A DNA stretch of 11,707 bases from Clostridium sp. UBA2485 (GTDB lineage: Bacteria > Bacillota > Clostridia > Clostridiales > Clostridiaceae): NCBI RefSeq assembly GCF_002341865.1, contig NZ_DDOV01000033.1:1059-12765 (forward strand), written 5' to 3'. A program made the translations under genes and the position numbers. The notes below the pieces were generated by a model. That model saw nothing but the letters and a program-made list of their open reading frames with translations. It was not told where the DNA came from and did no database searches. Of this stretch, positions 1 to 5,813 are shown in pieces. Within the stretch, counting starts at the first letter, position 1. Each line of letters begins with the position of its first letter.

Positions 1-4
1 CCAT

Positions 5-22
5 AATTGTCAATTGTCAATT
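5..22. repeat. Short AATTGTC tandem repeat at the window edge
   Basis: The 7-nt unit AATTGTC is repeated and then starts a third time. The same words occur at 2458-2490, just upstream of the TPR gene, so this is probably the edge of an interspersed intergenic repeat that extends beyond the window. No function can be assigned. Confidence 0.4.
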
Positions 23-86
23 AAGTAAATAAAAGGCTATGAAACATTTGTTATTTAACATTTCATAGCCTTTCATTTACTTAATT
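19..86 (-). terminator. Rho-independent terminator of the YcxB-like gene
   Basis: A two-storey hairpin. The inner arms 32-44 and 61-73 (AAAGGCTATGAAA and its complement) form 13 perfect pairs around a 16-nt loop. The outer arms 19-30 and 75-86 add 12 pairs after a single A/C mismatch. On the minus strand the inner stem is followed by TTTTATTT. The outer right arm covers the stop codon and last codons of the gene at 77-625, so it ends that transcript immediately after translation stops. Confidence 0.8.
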
Positions 87-625
87 TTTATTTTTTCTGC
101 TGTAAGATTTCTTTTGATTATGTCTTTTAAAATACCTATATCATCATTACTGCTAAAAGCCCTTTTAGGAATTATCATAGATTTAATATCTCCTAAATAG
201 ATAAACATACTGTTTTTTGATTCCGTTACTTTAAAAATATTTTTCCAACCTATATTGTTATTACTTGATTTGCTAATTAATAAAATCCCATCATCATTTA
301 TAATATAATTTTGTTCTTCCTGTAAAAGCATTTCACTTTTAAAAACCTTTTTTGAATAAAAAACAATTAGAAAATAAAAAGCTAATAAAATTAAACTAAT
401 AAGTAAAATCCCTGTAGGTATCATAACAATAAACATTTCCTTTAATAATTGAGTATCCATACCATTAGAAAGTACTTTAAAAAGTATTGTACCTATAAAC
501 AAAATAAAATATAAAAAACCAGCTGCATAAAAATGTTTTCTACTATGATGAATATTAAAATCTTTATAATCTTTAAATTCTAGCTTAAAGTTAGCTTTTA
601 CTTCCTTTTTCTTTAAGTTATCCAT
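77..625 (-). CDS. YcxB-like domain membrane protein (182 aa)
   Basis: A small integral membrane protein of unknown function. About 30 charged cytoplasmic residues come first, then two hydrophobic segments at residues 32-51 and 64-90. The C-terminal soluble part, residues 107-165, reads like the YcxB-like domain: an IINDDGI strand, GWKNI around 126-130, an aromatic strand ending in FIYLG and the IIPKRAF motif at 151-157. The family is widespread in Firmicutes with no established biochemical role. The start is supported by a GGAGGAG ribosome site 4 nt upstream of the ATG. The gene stands alone, with a promoter about 30-60 bp upstream and a terminator overlapping its stop, so it is probably monocistronic. 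The domain call rests on the W and IPKRAF motifs and was not checked against a profile. Confidence 0.85.
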   Translation of the reverse strand: MDNLKKKEVKANFKLEFKDYKDFNIHHSRKHFYAAGFLYFILFIGTILFKVLSNGMDTQLLKEMFIVMIPTGILLISLILLAFYFLIVFYSKKVFKSEMLLQEEQNYIINDDGILLISKSSNNNIGWKNIFKVTESKNSMFIYLGDIKSMIIPKRAFSSNDDIGILKDIIKRNLTAEKIKIK

Positions 626-657
626 AACTCTCCTCCATATTTTAATTTCATGCTTTT

Positions 658-687
658 ATCATACATTAAGAAATAATCGCTTGTAAA
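658..687 (-). promoter_or_regulatory. Sigma-A-like promoter of the YcxB-like gene
   Basis: On the minus strand TTTACA (687-682) and TATGAT (663-658) are separated by 18 bp, each differing from the vegetative consensus at one position. Transcription would start near 651, leaving a leader of about 25 nt with the GGAGGAG ribosome site. The spacer begins with AGCGATTAT, a word shared with a second promoter-like site near 10200. Confidence 0.6.
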
Positions 688-767
688 CCTTAATCATAAG
701 TTATAAATATTTATTATTAAAAATTATGTTTATTTTATGAAAAGTTTAATAAATATATTTAATACTA

Positions 768-810
768 AAAAATTCTCTACAGGGTGTTTCAAAACCTGTA
801 GAGAATTTTT
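768..810 (-). terminator. Terminator of the M42 peptidase gene
   Basis: Perfect 16-bp stem between 768-783 and 795-810 (AATTCTCTACAGG core) with an 11-nt loop. It starts 10 bp beyond the stop codon of the gene at 821-1822. T-rich on both strands (minus strand TTTTAGTATT after the stem, plus strand TTTTTTAATA), so it could act in both directions, but only the minus strand has a gene running into it. Confidence 0.88.
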
Positions 811-820
811 TAATATTATT

Positions 821-1822
821 TTATTCTTCGAAGTTAAACTCCCTATTTACATATTTAACCAATAATTCAATAGATGCTTCTATATCCTTCATATTTACAA
901 AGGCATTTGGTCCATGTACATATCTCATTGGTGCAGATATACCAGTACATCTTACTCCAAAATTTGATCTATTTATAGCGCCTACATCGGTACCTCCAGC
1001 ATAGATAACATCTCGTTGATATTTTATATCATTTTCCACACAACACTTAATCATTTCTTCAACTAAGTATTCATCACAAATTACACTGCCATCAGATATT
1101 TTTACAGCAGTTCCAGCACCTAAAGCATTACTTCCCGCATCACTATTAGGATAATCATTAGCTATAGTACCATCTAAAGCTATACCTATATCTGGATTTA
1201 TCCTATTTGCTGCTACAGTAGCACCTCTTAAGCCAAGTTCTTCTTGAGTAGAAAATACACAGTATATATCATTATATGGTTTTTCTATTTTTTTAAGAGC
1301 TTCCGCTAATATATAACAGCCTACTCTATTATCTAATGCTTTTGCACATACATTATCATTCTTAAGCTCTACAAACTCCCCTATATATGATGCTACATCT
1401 CCAATTTTAATATATTTTGATGCTTCCTCTTTAGATTGTGCACCAATATCTATATATAGCTTTGTTATATCTTTTTTAATATTTTCAATCTCACAGGAGT
1501 TAGCAATAACTCCTATTGTCCCATTTCTAAACTTAACTCTACTCATTATAGTAGGTATTATAGGAATTCCACCTAAAGATCTAACTATTATAGTACCCTT
1601 ATCCTCAATCTTCATTACTTGGAAGCCGATTTCATCCATATGAGCAGAAGCCATTATTTTCTTCTTATTTTTCCCATATCCTTTTTTGAATACAATTAAA
1701 TTTCCCAATGGATCAGTAATAATATCATCACCATATTTTTTGATTTCTTCTTTTATAACCCCTCTAATCTCTTTTTCATATCCACTTACACCAAAAGCTT
1801 CTGTTAATTCTTTTAGAAACAT
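821..1822 (-). CDS. M42 family metallo-aminopeptidase (333 aa)
   Basis: A cytosolic dinuclear-metal aminopeptidase of the M42 clan (glutamyl aminopeptidase/PepA, YsdC, FrvX, CelM relatives) that trims residues from peptide N termini. All expected ligands and catalytic residues are visible: H61 and D63 in AHMDEIGF, bridging D164 in ALDNRVG, catalytic base E194 and ligand E195 in STQEELGLRGA, D217 in ALDGTI, and H303 in PMRYVHGPNAF. The GGTDVGAI stretch (277-284) and the tail helix also fit. The length is slightly short of the usual 340-360 but nothing is missing. The start is supported by GGGGGGAT about 6 nt upstream of the ATG. M42 enzymes often assemble as tetrahedral dodecamers. Substrate preference cannot be read from sequence, and some members have been annotated as cellulases (CelM) on weak grounds. 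Confidence 0.95.
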   Translation of the reverse strand: MFLKELTEAFGVSGYEKEIRGVIKEEIKKYGDDIITDPLGNLIVFKKGYGKNKKKIMASAHMDEIGFQVMKIEDKGTIIVRSLGGIPIIPTIMSRVKFRNGTIGVIANSCEIENIKKDITKLYIDIGAQSKEEASKYIKIGDVASYIGEFVELKNDNVCAKALDNRVGCYILAEALKKIEKPYNDIYCVFSTQEELGLRGATVAANRINPDIGIALDGTIANDYPNSDAGSNALGAGTAVKISDGSVICDEYLVEEMIKCCVENDIKYQRDVIYAGGTDVGAINRSNFGVRCTGISAPMRYVHGPNAFVNMKDIEASIELLVKYVNREFNFEE

Positions 1823-2045
1823 ATATTTATCCCCCCAATTAAAATTTACTTACAAGGTAATTTCTACAAAATTTATTGAAATCCTTTTTATTCGATTAAA
1901 ATGAAACCTATCTTTAAGATTTCACGTAAATTTTATAATAAAATATATTTAAATTTTAAAAATTTATTACAAATTAAAATATTATTGTAATACTTTAATA
2001 TACATTATATAAGTAGGATTTATAAATACTTTATTAGGTTTTATA

Positions 2046-2105
2046 AATTCAAAATGTATAATTCATAATCCACAATTTTACTTAATTCAAAATGCACAAT
2101 TCACA
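2046..2105. repeat. Degenerate 22-bp direct repeat, period 38
   Basis: Copy one at 2046-2067 and copy two at 2084-2105 match at 19 of 22 positions. Both start AATTCAAAATG; the three differences are all T in the first copy and C in the second. Further CACA/TTCAC words follow up to 2120. This resembles low-complexity repeats found between clostridial genes. Confidence 0.5.
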
Positions 2106-2136
2106 GGTCACAGTTCACGATTGTGGATATTTATCC

Positions 2137-2238
2137 ACCCCTGGGGTATATTACAAATCTAAAAAGTTGTAGAAAACCAAAAGTATGTACATAAAACTAA
2201 TAGTAAAAACTACACTCTAAAATATACCCCTGAGGGTG
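2137..2238. repeat. GC-rich imperfect inverted repeat
   Basis: The left arm (2137-2153, CACCCCTGGGGTATATT) and right arm (2221-2238) are complementary over a perfect 10-bp core, GGGGTATATT, extended by CACCC with small differences. They flank 67 bp of AT-rich DNA. The right arm contains CCCCTGAGGG, a word that returns in the hairpin at 2346-2391, so the two structures are probably related. Confidence 0.55.
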
Positions 2239-2345
2239 CAGTATGATATGGTCAAATATTTAATACATTAATCAATATTTTAGTTATATTATATACTTTC
2301 ATTATTCTAATTAAATTCAATGGATGTCGTTCCAAACTATACTGA

Positions 2346-2391
2346 ACCTCAGGGGAACCCTTTCAGGGCTTCACTACTGTTCCCCTGAGGT
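2346..2391. repeat. Perfect 13-bp GC-rich palindrome with structured loop
   Basis: The arms 2346-2358 and 2379-2391 (ACCTCAGGGGAAC and its exact complement) enclose 20 nt, where a small second stem CCCT-TTC-AGGG can form. At about 60% GC in the arms it stands out sharply from surrounding sequence. There is no T run on either side, so it is not a standard terminator. It may be the end of a small mobile element or part of a structured RNA; no known RNA family is recognised with confidence. Confidence 0.7.
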
Positions 2392-2426
2392 GGAAAATCA
2401 GCAACTTCTTATAAAAAATAATTAAA

Positions 2427-2452
2427 GAAATTAGTTTGATAAAACTAATTTC
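2427..2452 (-). terminator. AT-rich palindrome, terminator-like on the minus strand
   Basis: Perfect 11-bp arms GAAATTAGTTT (2427-2437) and its complement (2442-2452) with a 4-nt loop. On the minus strand the hairpin is followed by TTTAATTATTTTTTAT, a terminator-like tail, yet no minus-strand gene lies upstream of it: the adjacent gene runs the other way. It is either an orphan terminator carried by the repeat element or simply a palindrome. Confidence 0.4.
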
Positions 2453-2567
2453 AACCACAATTGTCAATTGTCCATTTTCAATTCTCAATTGTATAAGCTA
2501 TTCTTCAGAGGTGAAAAACATATATCAAAATAAGTATTTATTATTAAACCGTAGAAAGGAGATTAAC

Positions 2568-3050
2568 ATGAATAGAGATTTGGATTTAGCAATTAACTTA
2601 AGAAATAGTGGTAAATTAAGAGAATCTAATGAATTATTGGTTAATTTAGCAAATCAATATCCAGAAGATGCTATGATAAATTATCATTGTGCTTGTGGAT
2701 TAGAGGCTTTAGGCTTAGACGCAGATGCTATACATTATTACGAAAATGCAATATATGGAGGGCTACCTAATGAAGATTTACAGGAAGCAATAATAAATTT
2801 AGGAAATAATTATAGGGCTTTAGGTAGATATGTTAAAGCAAGGCAAGTGTTTGAATATGGATTAAATATATTCCCTAAAAATAATGCAATAAAAGTATTT
2901 TATGCAATGACATTGTATAATTTAAAAGAGTATGAAAAATCCATGGAAATTTTATTAAAAGTTTTAGCTGAAACTTCAAATGATAAGAATATAATGAAAT
3001 ATAAAAAAGCAATACAATTTTATTCTGATAAACTAGATATGAGATGGTAA
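2568..3050 (+). CDS. Tetratricopeptide-repeat protein (160 aa)
   Basis: A small soluble helical-repeat protein, probably a cytoplasmic protein-protein interaction module. About four helix-turn-helix units are visible near residues 3-32, 35-68, 72-105 and 107-138, with the TPR pattern of small residues and aromatics (for example YHCACGLEALGLDADAIHYYENAI and NLGNNYRALGRYVKARQVFEYGL). It ends in a conserved-looking tail, YKKAIQFYSDKLDMRW. This resembles the short TPR_5-type proteins of Firmicutes, whose partners are unknown. The reading frame is open back to 2436, but the ATG at 2568 is chosen because AGAAAGGAG lies 5-6 nt upstream and the TPR pattern begins there; the longer version would translate repeat DNA. 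It is isolated between minus-strand genes and shares the bidirectional terminator at 3254-3293. Confidence 0.88.
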   Translation: MNRDLDLAINLRNSGKLRESNELLVNLANQYPEDAMINYHCACGLEALGLDADAIHYYENAIYGGLPNEDLQEAIINLGNNYRALGRYVKARQVFEYGLNIFPKNNAIKVFYAMTLYNLKEYEKSMEILLKVLAETSNDKNIMKYKKAIQFYSDKLDMRW

Positions 3051-3080
3051 TTTAATTTTATATAAACCTTAAAATCTTTA

Positions 3081-3197
3081 AAAATTAAGGATTAATAATT
3101 AAGAATACGAATTTAGGATGAAATCCACTAAGTGTGAACTTCTTAAAATAAAACTTATTCTAGAAAACTCTAAAGGCTTTAGTGGTGGAGTTTTAAT
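3081..3197. repeat. Second intergenic repeat-like element with folded core
   Basis: It opens with ATTAAGG/ATTAAG low-complexity repeats (3081-3104). A core follows in which CCACTAA (3125-3131) pairs with TTAGTGG (3179-3185), enclosing TTCTAGAA and overlapping a second small hairpin CTAAA-GGC-TTTAG (3170-3182). There is no ORF. The make-up (low-complexity edge plus palindromic core) parallels the 2046-2490 region, hinting at interspersed elements. It could also be part of the TPR mRNA 3' region. Confidence 0.4.
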
Positions 3198-3253
3198 TAT
3201 AATTCTTTATTAGACACCTTAAATTTACAATAATACTTCATGGCTAATTGTGA

Positions 3254-3293
3254 AAAAAGGTTATGGAGATATTCCTATCTCCATAACCTTTTT
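3254..3293. terminator. Bidirectional terminator between TPR and M24 genes
   Basis: Perfect 18-bp stem (3254-3271 with 3276-3293, AAGGTTATGGAGATA core) and a TTCC loop. A runs at the left and T runs at the right give a U tail on both strands. It overlaps the stop codon of the M24 peptidase and lies about 200 bp past the TPR gene, so it can end both convergent transcripts. Confidence 0.9.
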
Positions 3294-4371
3294 ATCCAAT
3301 AACTTTTAATTCTTTATCATATTTATTTAAAACTTCACAGCCGTCCTCTGTTACTAATACCAAGTCTTCTATCCTTACCCCGAATTCTCCTGTTAAATAT
3401 ATACCTGGCTCAATTGAAAATATCATTCCCGGTTTTACTACATCCGTATTTATTGAAGATACATCACCAAAGTCATGAACCTCTATTCCTATTGAATGGC
3501 CTGTTCTATGGGTGAAATATTTACCATAACCAGCTTTCTCTATATGGCTTCTCGCTGCTGCATCTATGTCACAAAATCTTACCCCTGGTTTAACAGTTTC
3601 TATAGCTTTTTTATTTGCTTCTAGAACAATATTGTAAACCTCTTTTGCTTTATCAGATACAGATTTATAAAAAACTGTTCTTGTCATATCTGAGCAATAA
3701 GAATTCTTTAAGCATCCTATATCTATGATTATGCTATTTCCTTCTTTTACCATAGAACCATCTACTTCATGATGTGGATCCGCACCATTAGCTCCATAAG
3801 CAACTATAGGACTAAAAGAATAACCTTCTGCTCCCATATCTACATAGATATCTAAAAGCATTTGAGCCATCTTCTTCTCACTATATTTTTCTTTAGATAA
3901 TAAGCCTATGATTTTTTCCATTGCCATATCATTTGTTTTTGACGCATCTCTCATTAAGTCTTTTTCTTCTTCATCTTTGAACATTCTTACAGTATCAAGG
4001 ACAGGAGAGCCATTAACAAACTTGCATCCTTCAGTAAATTCCATAAGTCTTAACAAAAATCTTGATGGCCAATTTTTATCAATTCCTATTATCTTTGAGT
4101 TATCAACATATTTAGAAATTATCTCCACACCATCCTGTGAATCATTAAACCATATCTTTTCAATACCTAAGTCCTCATAAACTGGAAATAATTCATTTAA
4201 GAATAATTTATGATTTCCTTCCAAGTTTAAATAAAGAGCAAGTAGCCTTTCACCTGGACTAATCCACTTACCTGTTAAATAAAATATGGATGGTGGATCA
4301 CATACTATGATTTGAGGTATATTCCTTTTTTCCATTTCCTTCAAAACTTTATTAAGTCTTTCTACTTTCAT
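3292..4371 (-). CDS. M24 family Xaa-Pro peptidase (359 aa)
   Basis: A cytosolic metallopeptidase of the pita-bread fold (aminopeptidase P / prolidase group) that cleaves peptides or dipeptides at an Xaa-Pro bond. Residues 1-125 form the creatinase-like N-terminal domain (IIVCDPPSIFYLTG). The catalytic domain runs from about 135 to 355. All five metal ligands are present: D217 in IIIDIG, D228 in CSDMTRTV, H292 in HRTGHSIG, E321 in SIEPGIY and E335 in VRIEDLV. Supporting histidines are H200/H201 and H299. Length and spacing are normal for the family. Aminopeptidase P and PepQ cannot be separated by eye. The ATG has no good ribosome site directly upstream, and an in-frame TAA lies 10 codons before it, so the start is well bounded but translation initiation looks weak or regulated. 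It has its own promoter, a folded leader and a strong terminator. Confidence 0.94.
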   Translation of the reverse strand: MKVERLNKVLKEMEKRNIPQIIVCDPPSIFYLTGKWISPGERLLALYLNLEGNHKLFLNELFPVYEDLGIEKIWFNDSQDGVEIISKYVDNSKIIGIDKNWPSRFLLRLMEFTEGCKFVNGSPVLDTVRMFKDEEEKDLMRDASKTNDMAMEKIIGLLSKEKYSEKKMAQMLLDIYVDMGAEGYSFSPIVAYGANGADPHHEVDGSMVKEGNSIIIDIGCLKNSYCSDMTRTVFYKSVSDKAKEVYNIVLEANKKAIETVKPGVRFCDIDAAARSHIEKAGYGKYFTHRTGHSIGIEVHDFGDVSSINTDVVKPGMIFSIEPGIYLTGEFGVRIEDLVLVTEDGCEVLNKYDKELKVIG

Positions 4372-4384
4372 AATAAAACCGTTG

Positions 4385-4448
4385 TTGTCAAAACTTTATA
4401 AAAATATAGGTATTACTTTAATGGTTGTAATATCCTATGTCTTGACAA
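4385..4448 (-). promoter_or_regulatory. Folded 5' leader of the M24 peptidase mRNA
   Basis: In the minus-strand leader, TTGTCAA (4448-4442) pairs with TTGACAA (4391-4385). Inside it, ATAGGATATTAC (4438-4427) pairs with GTAATACCTAT (4416-4406) with one bulged A, closing a 10-nt loop AACCATTAAA. The outer stem ends 13 nt before the start codon. No U run follows, so it is not a simple terminator. A strong AAAGGAG sequence (about 4449-4455) lies just 5' of the fold with no well-spaced start codon. It does not match a riboswitch class I recognise; it may control translation, or the arms may be protein sites on DNA. Confidence 0.45.
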
Positions 4449-4479
4449 GCTCCTTTCCCTAAGTATTTTTATACTTTTC

Positions 4480-4488
4480 ATTATAACA
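4480..4488 (-). promoter_or_regulatory. Extended -10 promoter of the M24 peptidase
   Basis: The minus strand reads TGTTATAAT, a perfect TATAAT with the upstream TG of extended -10 promoters. No good -35 is seen at 16-18 bp. Transcription would begin near 4473, giving a leader of about 100 nt that contains the fold at 4385-4448. The site lies just beyond the stop codon of the ABC permease, so the peptidase can be expressed separately from that operon, although I see no strong terminator blocking read-through. Confidence 0.5.
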
Positions 4489-4502
4489 TATGGAATTTCT
4501 TT

Positions 4503-5813
4503 TTATTCTGTTTTAATAGCTTCTAATGCGCTAAGCTTCATAGCTCTTCTTGCAGGATAAAATCCTGATATAATTCCTACCAAAGTACTAAAAACTAATG
4601 CTGACGCTACAAGCCATATTGGGATTATTGAAAGCTTACCACCATCTCCCATCTCACCAAATAAATTCAAATTACTTCCAATTACATTTATTATCATGGA
4701 CAATAGATAGCTTAATCCTATACCAAAGGTTCCACCGGATAATCCTATCATCGCTGCTTCTAATAAAAATATTCTTCTTATATCTTTTAATTGGGCTCCT
4801 ATAACCTTCATTACACCTATCTCTCTGGTTCTTTCATATATTGACATTATCATTGTGTTAGCTATTCCAATAGCTGCTACTAATAAGGATACCGCACCTA
4901 TCCCCCCTAATATAGCTTGCATTATATTTGTAGTACTCTTTACAGATTCAAGAAAGTCATTAAGACTATACGCATTATACCCCATATCTTTAATTTGATT
5001 TTGAATATCAGCTACTTTATTTATATCATTAACCTTAACTAAAATTTGCTGATACTTATTTTTATTCTTAGGCTTATTTTTATTACTAGTATCTAATTTT
5101 TCTTGTTCCTTTTGAAGCTTTTTAATATACTCTAAGCTGGTAAATATATAACTATCTTTTTCATAATCACTTTTCTTAAGTACTCCTACAGTGTTAACTT
5201 TTATGGGCTTTGCCATTTTTTTAGGCTTTCCATCTGGAGAAAAAATCTGAAAATCCATAGTTATACGATCTTTTAAAGGATTTATCTCCGGCGGCATTCC
5301 AAATCCTGAACTTTTTTCATCGTAAAAGTAGTTTTTTACTTCTGCACCCCAAACACATTGATTATTATCTCCAACCTTAAGAATTCTTCCTTCCTCAATA
5401 TTAAAGTCAAATGCCTCCATTGCTTTAGAATCCATACCTCTTAAAGTTATATAAGAAGTGTATCTACCTTTAGATAACTTCATTTGTAAATTCATTACTC
5501 CTGTAGCTAGTTCTACATCTTTAATCTCCGATAGATTTGCTATAGCTTCATCATTTAGATAAACCTTTTTCTTATTTGGTAATGGCTTACCATCGGGGCC
5601 ACCCATACCAAAATCCTCCATAATAGTAATAGTATTAAGACTACCCATTTGACTTATATTATTTTTAAAACTCTCACTCATTCCAAAACCTAAAGATAGC
5701 ATTGTGATAATAGAACTTGTCCCTATAATTACTCCTAGTATAGTAAGAAATGTTCTAAGTTTTCTTCGCCATAAATTTTTAAGCCCCATTTTGACGATAT
5801 CTAAACTACTCAT
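4503..5813 (-). CDS. MacB/FtsX-type ABC transporter permease (436 aa)
   Basis: Membrane subunit of a MacB-like ABC transporter. Residues 1-20 hold a basic N-terminal motif (GLKNLWRRKLRTFLT), TM1 spans about 22-42, and a MacB-type extracellular domain fills 45-290. TM2-TM4 lie near 298-322, 345-375 and 396-418. The conserved coupling motif ERTREIGVMKVIGA (327-340) and the tail GFYPARRAMKLSALEAIK fit the FtsX family. A Lys/Asn-rich low-complexity insert sits at about 243-255 in the extracellular domain. Family members act by mechanotransmission, expelling peptides, lipids or antibiotics or signalling across the membrane, rather than by a classic channel. Its ATG overlaps the end of the CARDB gene by 8 nt, with AAGGTG as ribosome site, implying translational coupling. 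The substrate is unknown. Confidence 0.93.
   Translation of the reverse strand: MSSLDIVKMGLKNLWRRKLRTFLTILGVIIGTSSIITMLSLGFGMSESFKNNISQMGSLNTITIMEDFGMGGPDGKPLPNKKKVYLNDEAIANLSEIKDVELATGVMNLQMKLSKGRYTSYITLRGMDSKAMEAFDFNIEEGRILKVGDNNQCVWGAEVKNYFYDEKSSGFGMPPEINPLKDRITMDFQIFSPDGKPKKMAKPIKVNTVGVLKKSDYEKDSYIFTSLEYIKKLQKEQEKLDTSNKNKPKNKNKYQQILVKVNDINKVADIQNQIKDMGYNAYSLNDFLESVKSTTNIMQAILGGIGAVSLLVAAIGIANTMIMSIYERTREIGVMKVIGAQLKDIRRIFLLEAAMIGLSGGTFGIGLSYLLSMIINVIGSNLNLFGEMGDGGKLSIIPIWLVASALVFSTLVGIISGFYPARRAMKLSALEAIKTE

Larger units (their letters stand above)
1823..2567. other. Gene-free repeat-rich intergenic region
   Basis: No credible gene. About 220 bp next to the M42 start are plain AT-rich DNA that must hold its promoter, though I find no clear -35/-10 pair. 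From 2046 to 2490 the region changes character: a degenerate 38-bp repeat, GC-rich inverted repeats and a tight AT palindrome (listed separately), ending in AATTGTC-type repeats. ATTGTGG at 2121-2127 and CCACAAT at 2454-2460 are inverted and bracket the palindromes, which suggests one inserted unit of roughly 340 bp. A plausible but weak promoter for the TPR gene is TTGTCC (2468) and TATAAG (2492) with an 18-bp spacer. Confidence 0.5.

Noticed and set aside
2123..2140. Inverted pair of DnaA-box-like words (TGTGGATAT and TTATCCACC)
   Set aside because: Each matches the TTATCCACA box at 8 of 9 positions, but they overlap in one small palindrome. There is no cluster of boxes and no dnaA/dnaN nearby, so this is not evidence of a replication origin.
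2436..2567. N-terminal extension of the TPR protein
   Set aside because: The frame is open, but it runs through palindrome and repeat DNA without TPR character, and a good ribosome site marks the ATG at 2568.
4433..4468. Short TTG-started leader peptide (about 11 codons) before the M24 peptidase
   Set aside because: AAAGGAG is only about 1 nt from the TTG, too close for normal initiation, and the peptide has no informative run of residues. The folding of the leader explains the region better.
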